Shown: positions 1 to 5,226 of the stretch, piece by piece | Layout: each line of letters begins with the position of its first letter | Numbering within the stretch: position 1 is the first letter of the stretch | Source of the DNA: Kiritimatiellia bacterium | GTDB taxonomy: Bacteria; Verrucomicrobiota; Kiritimatiellia; SLAD01 | Assembly (NCBI GenBank): GCA_007128275.1 | Contig: SKXR01000023.1 | Location: 1-5,602, forward strand | Direction: 5' to 3' | Length of the DNA stretch: 5,602 nucleotides | The notes under the pieces: generated by a model | What the model was told of the DNA's origin: nothing | Seen by the model: the letters and a program-made list of their open reading frames with translations, nothing else | Database searches by the model: none | Translations under genes and position numbers: made by a program

Positions 1-58
1 GATTTTCCCACCTGATCTCCCCGAAATCCTATCCCGCATCCCGATGAGGATGTTATTT

Positions 59-98
59 CTATGTCCCTATGTGCTCCTATGTGCTAGCCCTATGTGCT
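59..98. repeat. short 10-bp repeat array, CCTATGTGCT
   Basis: The unit CCTATGTGCT occurs at 66-75 and 76-85 as a perfect head-to-tail pair, and again at 89-98 after a 3-bp insertion (AGC). A partial copy, CTATGT, starts at 59. I see no open reading frame of convincing quality across it and no partner copies elsewhere in the window. It may be a small slippage-derived minisatellite in non-coding DNA. Its function is unknown. Confidence 0.7.
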
Positions 99-113
99 CT
101 ATACGTTTTGACC

Positions 114-154
114 CGGGACCCCACGCGTTGCGATAGCGTTCACGGTGGGGCCCG
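114..154 (-). terminator. strong GC-rich hairpin, possible 3' end of the bioB-HPr transcript
   Basis: Positions 114-124 (CGGGACCCCAC) pair with 145-154 (GTGGGGCCCG). This gives ten base pairs with one bulged A at 118 and a 20-nt loop. On the minus strand it begins about 48 nt after the stop codon of the HPr gene, where the end of a bioB-HPr transcript is expected. Neither side has a run of T, so it is not a classical intrinsic terminator. It could be a U-tract-less terminator, a stabilising 3' end structure, or unrelated. A second, smaller hairpin (GTCGCG at 171-176 with CGCGAC at 184-189, 7-nt loop) lies between it and the gene. The pairing is seen; the role is inferred. Confidence 0.35.
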
Positions 155-201
155 ATCTGCACATTATCTTGTCGCGTATGGTCCGCGACGCGGGCCAACT
201 G

Positions 202-552
202 CTACGCCATCAGGCCTTCGTCGCCCTCGCGCTTCCGGCCGTCTTCGCGAGGAGGGAAGTCGAATTCCGTCTCGAACAGTTCGACAAGACGTTGACAACA
301 AGCCGGCGCAGAGTCCCCGTTTGCTTCAATCTCGATCTCCGTTCCTTCGTCGAGGCCGAGCGCCAGCAATTCGATGGCGGACTTCGGATCAGCCGTGGTG
401 TCATTCGATGTATGCACCGAGATCTCGCATTCGAAACGGCGGGCCTCCTTGACGATGACCGCCGTGGGACGGCAATGAATGCCGGCACTGTTTCGGATCA
501 CGGCTTTCGCCCGATACGTTTCGTTGCTGGAATCTTCCGTTGTCTGGTCCAT
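202..552 (-). CDS. ptsH: HPr-family phosphocarrier protein
   Basis: This is a 116-residue cytoplasmic protein of the HPr family. HPr accepts phosphate from enzyme I (PtsI) on a histidine and passes it to PTS EIIA domains or regulatory partners. The active-site signature AGIHCRPTAV places the phospho-histidine at His26 (His15 of E. coli HPr) with the stabilising Arg28. The regulatory-serine region follows as DPKSAIELLALGL, with Ser58 at the Ser46 position, then the family ending DEGTEIEIEANG and an amphipathic last helix. Usual HPr is 85-90 residues; this one has about 12 extra at the N-terminus and a charged tail of about 18 (from Phe99). The ATG at 552 is the only in-frame ATG before the core, and its Shine-Dalgarno match is weak. 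It lies 29 bp after bioB in the same direction, so co-transcription is likely. No enzyme I, EIIA or HPr kinase is in the window, so a transport role and a purely regulatory (NPr-like) role cannot be separated. Confidence 0.9.
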   Translation of the reverse strand: MDQTTEDSSNETYRAKAVIRNSAGIHCRPTAVIVKEARRFECEISVHTSNDTTADPKSAIELLALGLDEGTEIEIEANGDSAPACCQRLVELFETEFDFPPREDGRKREGDEGLMA

Positions 553-581
553 GATGTGAACTAATCCGATGACGCGAACGC

Positions 582-1562
582 TCAGGCCGGCGCCAACTCG
601 GCCACGGTGAAACCGGCATCTCTGATCATCGCCAAATCATGTTCGTATCCCTGCCCCGGCGTGGTCAGGTAGCCTTCCGTAAACATCGAGTTGGCCGGAT
701 ACAGGGCGAGCGGCTGCATGTGGCGCAGATTCACTTCACGGCCACCGGCCACACGGATTTCGCTCTTCGGATTGACGAGACGGAACATAGCCAACACCTT
801 CAGGCAATCGGCAGGCGAGAGCCGTTCCACATGCGCCAAGGGCGTGCCCGGACGCGGATCGAGGAAGTTAACCGGGATGGACTCCACCTCCAAGTCGCGC
901 AAGGCAAAGGCCAGATCGACACGATCATCCAAGGCTTCGCCCATACCCACGATCCCGCCGCAACAGGCTTCCATGCCCGCCGCTTTGGCGGCGCGTACGG
1001 TGGCCACCCGGTCATCGTAACTATGCGTCTGGCACACGTTCGGGAAGTAATTGCGCGACGTTTCCAGGTTATGGTTGAAACGATGCACACCGGCTTCCGC
1101 CAGGCGACGGGCCTGTTCCTCGTTCAACAAACCCAACGACGTACAGATCTCGATCGGCACATCCTGAGTGATCTGCCGCACTGCTTCACAAATGACATCC
1201 AATTCATTGGCGGAGGGACCGCGCGTGGCGGTGACCATGCAGTATTTCACGGCTTGCCGATCGTGGGCCTCTTTCGCGCCCGCCACGAGTTCTTCCACCG
1301 TCTGCATATGGTATCGCTCCACCCCGCTATACGCGCCGATGGCCTGACTGCAGAACGCGCAATTCTCGCGGCACATCCCGCTCTTGGCGTTCTGCAACAC
1401 ATGAAGGCGCACCTCCCGTCCGTGATGATGCAGACGCACGCGAAACGCCGCATCCAATACGGACAGCAACTCGTCGTCGCCGGCCCGCAACACCGCCAAG
1501 GCTTCCTCCCGGGTAATTTCTTCGCCTTCCAGAATCTTGTAGCTCAATGTGTTCCAGTTCAT
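582..1562 (-). CDS. bioB: biotin synthase BioB (radical SAM)
   Basis: BioB is the cytoplasmic radical SAM enzyme that inserts sulfur into dethiobiotin, the last step of biotin synthesis. The 326-residue product (E. coli 346) has the cluster motif CRENCAFC, with Cys64, Cys68 and Cys71 binding the SAM-cleaving [4Fe-4S]. The sacrificial [2Fe-2S] cluster ligands can be matched to Cys108 (YCMVTATRG), Cys140 (EICTSLGLL), Cys200 (EACCGGIVGMGE) and Arg275 (AGGREV). Other family landmarks are NHNLETS at 163-169, NFLDPRPGTPL at 232-242, and NSMFTEGYLTTPGQG near the C-terminus. The ATG at 1562 has a good ribosome binding site: GGAG on the minus strand at 1570-1567, 4 nt before the start. It diverges from bioF across 91 bp and is followed by the HPr gene. 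All catalytic residues are present, so it should be functional. Confidence 0.98.
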   Translation of the reverse strand: MNWNTLSYKILEGEEITREEALAVLRAGDDELLSVLDAAFRVRLHHHGREVRLHVLQNAKSGMCRENCAFCSQAIGAYSGVERYHMQTVEELVAGAKEAHDRQAVKYCMVTATRGPSANELDVICEAVRQITQDVPIEICTSLGLLNEEQARRLAEAGVHRFNHNLETSRNYFPNVCQTHSYDDRVATVRAAKAAGMEACCGGIVGMGEALDDRVDLAFALRDLEVESIPVNFLDPRPGTPLAHVERLSPADCLKVLAMFRLVNPKSEIRVAGGREVNLRHMQPLALYPANSMFTEGYLTTPGQGYEHDLAMIRDAGFTVAELAPA

Positions 1563-1653
1563 AAATCTCCGAATACCGACAAGGGATGCTTTTCTTATTT
1601 CCCGTTCTTAGGCTATATATCAGTCTCTCAGCCAGAAAAGTAACGGTTATCAC
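1563..1653. promoter_or_regulatory. divergent bioB/bioF control region
   Basis: This 91-bp gap separates the divergent starts of bioB and bioF, so both promoters must lie in it or reach into the genes. A TATATA hexamer at 1614-1619 is self-complementary and could be a -10 element for either strand. On the minus strand it is preceded by TG plus one base (1622-1620), the extended -10 pattern, which would start bioB near 1607. The plus-strand candidate -35 is weak (TTCTTA at 1592-1597, 16-bp spacer). TTCTTA recurs at 1605-1610, a 13-bp-spaced direct repeat. GGCT at 1611-1614 can pair with AGCC at 1630-1633. No BirA-type dyad (TTGTAAACC-spacer-GGTTTACAA) and no BioR-like TTATAGATAA is visible. 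Promoter positions are inferred. Confidence 0.5.
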
Positions 1654-2838
1654 ATGCAAGAAGTCAACTCGAAACCCGAAGAATGGATCGACGCTGAACT
1701 CGCGAAACAGCGTGCGGCACATTTGGAGCGATCCATTCATGTCTACGAAAGCGTCGGTGGCGTGTTCACCGCGCAAGGCCGCAGATGGCTGAATTTCGGG
1801 TCCAACGATTATCTGGATTTTGCCCGTCACCCCCGGCTGAAGAAGGCGGCCGCTCTAGCGTTGGAACAGTATGGAACGGGCGCCACCTCTTCGCGACTGA
1901 TTACCGGAACGCTTCCGCCCCATGACGCCTTGGAGCGAAGCATCGCGCGCCACAAAGGGTATCCGGCCGCCGTGGTTTTTGGAAGCGGGTACATGACCAA
2001 TGCGGGAGTGATCTCGTCACTGATCGGAAGAAATGATCATGCCTTTGCGGACCGACTGATCCATGCCAGCGTCCTCGATGCCGTGCGTCTGAGCGGCGCC
2101 AGACTTCATCGATTTGCGCACAACGACCCGGGTTCCCTTGAGCAAACCCTCAAACGCGCACCGTCCGGACGTCGCCTGATTCTTACCGAATCGGTATTCT
2201 CCATGGACGGCGACGAGGCCCCCCTGGAAGCGATCGCGGCACTGGCCGAATCCCACGAGGCCCTGCTCATGGTGGACGAAGCGCATGCCGGCGGAGTGTT
2301 CGGTCCCCACGGCGCCGGCCTCGTAAGCGCCTTGAACCTGCACACGAAGGTAACGGCATCCATGGGCACGCTGAGCAAGGCGTTGGGCGGATATGGCGGC
2401 TACACGGCCTGCTCGGAACGAACGCGCCAATGGCTGATCAACCGCTCGCGCGCATTCATCTACACCACCGCACTCCCTCCGGCCGTCATGGCCGCCGCCT
2501 TGGAAGCCCTGCGGATTCTCGAGGAGACGCCGGGACTCGGGAAAACCTTGTTGGCCCGTGCGCAACGATTTCGTGAACGGCTACAGGGCGTCGGACTGGA
2601 CACGTTGCGATCCTCCAGCCAAATCGTGCCCGTACTGGTGCGTGACAATGCAAGCACCCTCCGGCTGGCCGGACGCTTGAAATCGCGCGGTATCCTCGTC
2701 GGCGCGTTGCGTCCGCCCACCGTGCCGCCCGATCAGGCGCGGCTACGGTTTTCCATCACCTTGGCCCATTCGGACGAGGATCTGGACCGGGCCTTTGACG
2801 CTGTAATCGACGCATTCAACGAGGAAGGAATACTGTGA
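1654..2838 (+). CDS. bioF: 8-amino-7-oxononanoate synthase BioF
   Basis: BioF is a cytoplasmic PLP enzyme of the alpha-oxoamine synthase family. It condenses pimeloyl-ACP (or pimeloyl-CoA) with L-alanine, releasing CO2, to give 8-amino-7-oxononanoate (KAPA). The 394-residue product has the family's usual length and landmarks in order: SNDYL at 50-54, GTGATSSRLITGT at 74-86, the glycine-rich GSGYMTNAGV at 110-119, DEAH at 208-211 with the PLP-pyridine aspartate, and the PLP Schiff-base lysine Lys242 in GTLSKALGG. Near the end, RPPTVPP and RLRFSITLAHSDEDLD match BioF better than the related glycine C-acetyltransferase (Kbl), and the biotin neighbours agree. The ATG at 1654 is the only start available before an upstream in-frame stop at 1609-1611, but its Shine-Dalgarno match is poor, unlike the other bio genes. 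It is the first gene of the plus-strand operon. Confidence 0.97.
   Translation: MQEVNSKPEEWIDAELAKQRAAHLERSIHVYESVGGVFTAQGRRWLNFGSNDYLDFARHPRLKKAAALALEQYGTGATSSRLITGTLPPHDALERSIARHKGYPAAVVFGSGYMTNAGVISSLIGRNDHAFADRLIHASVLDAVRLSGARLHRFAHNDPGSLEQTLKRAPSGRRLILTESVFSMDGDEAPLEAIAALAESHEALLMVDEAHAGGVFGPHGAGLVSALNLHTKVTASMGTLSKALGGYGGYTACSERTRQWLINRSRAFIYTTALPPAVMAAALEALRILEETPGLGKTLLARAQRFRERLQGVGLDTLRSSSQIVPVLVRDNASTLRLAGRLKSRGILVGALRPPTVPPDQARLRFSITLAHSDEDLDRAFDAVIDAFNEEGIL
2821..2829 (+). promoter_or_regulatory. ribosome binding site fixing the bioH GTG start
   Basis: The purine-rich stretch GAGGAAGGA ends 5 nt before the GTG at 2835 and lies within the last codons of bioF. The GTG shares four bases (GTGA, 2835-2838) with the bioF stop TGA. 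The spacing supports GTG as the start and suggests translational coupling. Confidence 0.75.
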
Positions 2839-3608
2839 ATCCAAGTCCCTCACCGACCATCCTGCTGACAGGCTGGGGCGTACCCATCGCGCGTCTCGAC
2901 GCCCTGAAGAACTGCCTGACCGAACGATTAGGAGACGCCCCATTGCCGTTCGATATGGCCGACATCGGCACGTCCCCCTCCACCTTCCCGTTGCCTGACA
3001 ATGAACCTTCGCCCTATGCACGCGCGCTTTCGGAGGTCTTGATGGCGGACCGGAGACCGGCGGTGGTCATCGGATGGTCCACCGGCGCCCTTATTGCATT
3101 GGAAACCGCGTCGTTCTGGCCGGCACAGATCGAGAAATTGGTCTTGATTAGTCCCACGGCCTGCTTTTGTGCGCGGGAAAACTATCCGCACGGCACAAAT
3201 ACGGCCGAATTCCGCCTGATGATCTCGGGCATGAAAAAGAAGATGAGGCGGAATCGTGTGTTGGAAGACTTTTTCATCCGGCTCGCGTTCCCGAAAAAGC
3301 CCTCTGCAGAATCTTTGCAGGCGCAGGTCAGCGACGCCCTCTCGCAGGGAGACGACGCCTTGTTCAGCGGCTTGGCGTATCTCCTGCACACGGATTTACG
3401 CGCGCGCATGACGCTCATCCCCCAGCCCACCCTCGTGATTCACGGAGGCAAGGACCAGATCATTCCCATTTCCGGGGCAAATTGGATTTGTGATAATCTC
3501 GCCCATGCGCTATTGATCTCTGAAGAGGAAGAGGGACACCACCTTCCGGGCACAATCCCGGACGTTATAGCGAGGAACGCGCAGGAATTCATCCTTACGC
3601 GACAGTAA
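2835..3608 (+). CDS. bioH: pimeloyl-ACP methyl ester carboxylesterase BioH (alpha/beta hydrolase)
   Basis: BioH hydrolyses the methyl ester of pimeloyl-ACP, ending the disguised fatty-acid elongation begun by BioC. The 257-residue protein is an alpha/beta hydrolase. LLTGWG at 10-15 corresponds to the LLHGWG oxyanion region, GWSTG at 80-84 is the nucleophile elbow with Ser82, GGKD at 204-207 supplies Asp207, and GHH at 234-236 supplies the histidine. Ser82, Asp207 and His235 carry the same numbers as the E. coli BioH triad. SPTACFCARENYPHG at 106-120 closely resembles the SPCFSARDEWPG stretch of BioH, which favours BioH over a generic esterase or BioG. The segment MKKKMRRNR at 133-141 in the cap is strongly basic, as expected for docking acidic ACP. 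It starts with GTG, overlapping bioF by 4 bp, and is followed by bioC, its functional partner. The His-to-Thr change at position 12 is a mild oddity. Confidence 0.9.
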   Translation: MNPSPSPTILLTGWGVPIARLDALKNCLTERLGDAPLPFDMADIGTSPSTFPLPDNEPSPYARALSEVLMADRRPAVVIGWSTGALIALETASFWPAQIEKLVLISPTACFCARENYPHGTNTAEFRLMISGMKKKMRRNRVLEDFFIRLAFPKKPSAESLQAQVSDALSQGDDALFSGLAYLLHTDLRARMTLIPQPTLVIHGGKDQIIPISGANWICDNLAHALLISEEEEGHHLPGTIPDVIARNAQEFILTRQ

Positions 3609-3633
3609 TCACGTTGCTCATGCCCGCGTGATT
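3607..3633 (+). other. perfect 7-bp inverted repeat in the bioH-bioC gap
   Basis: AATCACG at 3607-3613 pairs exactly with CGTGATT at 3627-3633, leaving a 13-nt loop. The left arm starts inside the bioH stop codon, and the right arm ends one base before the bioC Shine-Dalgarno GGAG (3635-3638). There is no T-run after it, so it is not a typical terminator. It could tune bioC translation, mark an RNA processing site or be a protein-binding dyad. The pairing is seen; any role is inferred. Confidence 0.6.
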
Positions 3634-3643
3634 CGGAGATGAT

Positions 3644-4450
3644 ATGGATACAAGAGACACTACGCACCATGCAGGCAAGCGCTTTTCCAAGGCCGCGGAC
3701 ACCTATGATCAACATTCCGGCCTGCAACACGCCATTGCCTTGGAATTGATAGAGATCCTCGCTGAATTGACCGTTCCGCATCATATACTGGATGCCGGCT
3801 GTGGAACGGGATTTCTCACTGAACAATTGGCGACCGCCTACCCCACGGCACAGATCGACGCCGTCGACCTTGCGGCCGACATGATCCGCGTGGCACAAGC
3901 AAAGATACCGGCGGCACATAACGTGGAATGGATCGTCAGCGACTTGCGCGATTATCAGGCCCCCATGCATTACGACATCATCGCAAGCAGTTCCGCACTG
4001 CAATGGCTGACGCCCCTCGACCTTTCACTGCAACACCTGGCGTCGATGCTCAAACCCGGGGGGTACCTGATCTTTTCGGCCATGACCCGGGACACCTTGC
4101 ATGAACTCCACGCCACGCGCCGGGAAGTGGCGCCGGACAAGTCGCCGCCCCTGCAACTGCCTGCATTCGGCGACTTCCTTGAAGCGCTGCAGACAGCGCC
4201 GATCCGCATGCTCCACGATCACCACGCCACGTATACACGCACGTATCCTTCAGCCAATGCCCTGTTGCGCACCCTGAATCAACAAGGGGTTACCGGCGGT
4301 GCGGTATCCCGGGGGCGCCAGCCTCTATCGCGAGGCGAATTGACGAAACTGAAGTCCTTGTACGAACAGCGTTATGCCGATGAATCCGGAGGCGTGCGGT
4401 GTACCTACGAGGTCGGATTCTTTGTCGCGCAGACGTCGGAGTCGAGGTGA
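3644..4450 (+). CDS. bioC: malonyl-ACP O-methyltransferase BioC
   Basis: BioC transfers a methyl group from SAM to the free carboxyl of malonyl-ACP (or malonyl-CoA), letting the fatty acid synthesis enzymes elongate it to pimeloyl-ACP methyl ester. The 268-residue protein is a class I methyltransferase. The BioC-type N-terminal segment KRFSKAADTYDQHSGLQ is at 12-28, and SAM motif I ILDAGCGTG at 48-56. The acidic residue of the next strand is Asp75 in AVDLAADMI. SSALQWL at 116-122 and KPGGYLIFSAMTRDTLHEL at 137-155 match the BioC pattern better than unrelated methyltransferases. The ATG at 3644 has an excellent GGAG at 3635-3638, 5 nt upstream. The gene follows bioH after 35 bp and overlaps bioD by 4 bp. 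Length and motifs are typical and nothing appears broken. Confidence 0.95.
   Translation: MDTRDTTHHAGKRFSKAADTYDQHSGLQHAIALELIEILAELTVPHHILDAGCGTGFLTEQLATAYPTAQIDAVDLAADMIRVAQAKIPAAHNVEWIVSDLRDYQAPMHYDIIASSSALQWLTPLDLSLQHLASMLKPGGYLIFSAMTRDTLHELHATRREVAPDKSPPLQLPAFGDFLEALQTAPIRMLHDHHATYTRTYPSANALLRTLNQQGVTGGAVSRGRQPLSRGELTKLKSLYEQRYADESGGVRCTYEVGFFVAQTSESR
4438..4441 (+). promoter_or_regulatory. ribosome binding site fixing the bioD GTG start
   Basis: GGAG lies 5 nt before the GTG at 4447, inside the last codons of bioC. It settles the bioD start: the frame is open upstream to another GTG at 4399, but that one lacks a comparable site and would add 16 residues before the P-loop that BioD proteins do not have. 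Confidence 0.8.
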
Positions 4451-5175
4451 ACCGGGGATGCTTTATTACAGGCACGGACACGGGCGTCGGGAAAACCGTG
4501 GTCAGCGCGGCGGTGTTGCTCCAACGGATCGAACGCGAACAGCGCGTGATGTACATGAAACCCGTGCAAACGGGTTGCCGCCAGGCGGGCGGCGAACGAA
4601 TCGCACCCGATCCGGATTACGGTCTGCGACTGGCCGGCATCACACCGGCTCCGGAGGACCGAGCGGACATCTGTCCCTACCGACTGCTCATGCCCGCCTC
4701 GCCACACCTGGCCGCCGCGCGAGAAGACGTGACGATCTCGATCGACCGCATTCTCGAATCCTACGAGCGGTTGCAGCGCCGACATGCGTTTCTCGTCGTG
4801 GAAGGCGCGGGCGGTGTCCTCGTGCCGCTGAATGATTCCGACACCATGCTTGAACTTATGCGGCGCCTCGCCCTGCCCGTGATCATCGCCTGCCGGGCCG
4901 GTCTCGGCACGCTGAACCATACGCTGCTCACGGTCCGGGTCCTGCGCGACGCCGGACTGGACCTCGCCGGGCTTGTCCTGGTCCAAACAACTCCTGAACC
5001 GTGGGGCGACATCGAAGAAGACAACCGGTGCACCCTCGAACGGATGGCCGCCGTCCCGGTTACAAGCCGCATCGCGTATCACCCCGCCCTGGCCGCCGGC
5101 ACGGCGGATCCGCGTATCCTGCGATCCTGCGTGCAGGGCACCGTGCTTCCCGATAGCATATTCCCTGTAAAGTAA
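4447..5175 (+). CDS. bioD: dethiobiotin synthetase BioD
   Basis: BioD is the ATP-dependent carboxylase that closes the ureido ring of 7,8-diaminopelargonate with CO2 to form dethiobiotin. The 242-residue protein opens with the P-loop GTDTGVGKT at 9-17 (Lys16, Thr17). It then has the substrate-binding lysine Lys38 in MKPVQTG, the SPH segment at 85-87, and VEGAGGVLVPL at 118-128 with Glu119. GLGTLNHTLLT at 152-162 is the conserved stretch with the helix facing the substrate. The start chosen is the GTG at 4447, which overlaps the bioC stop as GTGA and has GGAG 5 nt upstream. Where E. coli has the base-contacting Asn in WVANDVTPP, this protein reads LVLVQTTPEP, so the Asn is replaced by Val or Gln. 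That may change nucleotide preference and does not affect the family call. It is the last recognisable biotin gene of the operon. Confidence 0.96.
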   Translation: MNRGCFITGTDTGVGKTVVSAAVLLQRIEREQRVMYMKPVQTGCRQAGGERIAPDPDYGLRLAGITPAPEDRADICPYRLLMPASPHLAAAREDVTISIDRILESYERLQRRHAFLVVEGAGGVLVPLNDSDTMLELMRRLALPVIIACRAGLGTLNHTLLTVRVLRDAGLDLAGLVLVQTTPEPWGDIEEDNRCTLERMAAVPVTSRIAYHPALAAGTADPRILRSCVQGTVLPDSIFPVK

Positions 5176-5181
5176 AGCACC

Positions 5182-5209
5182 TTGGAGACGACGTAGAATG
5201 TGCTATGCT
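5182..5209 (+). promoter_or_regulatory. candidate extended -10 promoter for the downstream gene
   Basis: The spacer after bioD contains TGCTATGCT at 5201-5209, an extended -10 (TG, one base, TATGCT). A partial -35, TTGGAG at 5182-5187, lies 16 bp upstream. Transcription would begin near 5216, only about 11 nt before the ATG at 5227, so the Shine-Dalgarno would be at the extreme 5' end. I see no terminator between bioD and this gene, so readthrough from the bio operon is the alternative or additional source of transcript. Confidence 0.4.
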
Positions 5210-5226
5210 GGTAGTGGAAAGAATTC

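Noticed and set aside
108..136. TTGACC at 108-113 as a plus-strand promoter -35
   Set aside because: There is no acceptable -10 at the right spacing, and the transcript would run antisense into the HPr gene.
69..452. Plus-strand open frames at 69-452 and 145-564
   Set aside because: They overlap the HPr gene antisense, one begins in the 10-bp repeat, and the products are Arg-rich or low in recognisable structure.
1626..1633. GGCTGAGA on the minus strand, reminiscent of a TPP riboswitch element
   Set aside because: The rest of the TPP core (the CCTGATC and GGATAATGCC-type segments) is missing, and the 91-bp gap is too short for it.
639..1643. Long plus-strand open frame (334 codons) across bioB
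   Set aside because: It is the antisense shadow of bioB, whose catalytic motifs are unambiguous. Its translation shows no recognisable domain and is rich in His/Arg/Thr.
1645..1653. GGTTATCAC as a BirA half-site
   Set aside because: No partner half-site is found 14-16 bp away, and the match to GGTTTACAA is incomplete.
4399..4446. Upstream GTG start for bioD at 4399
   Set aside because: It would add 16 residues before the P-loop and lies deep in bioC. The GTG at 4447 has GGAG 5 nt upstream and the same GTGA overlap as bioF/bioH.
5143..5180. GTGCTT/AAGCAC stem spanning the bioD stop as a terminator
   Set aside because: It has only six base pairs around a 26-nt loop and no T-run after it, so it is weak as a terminator.
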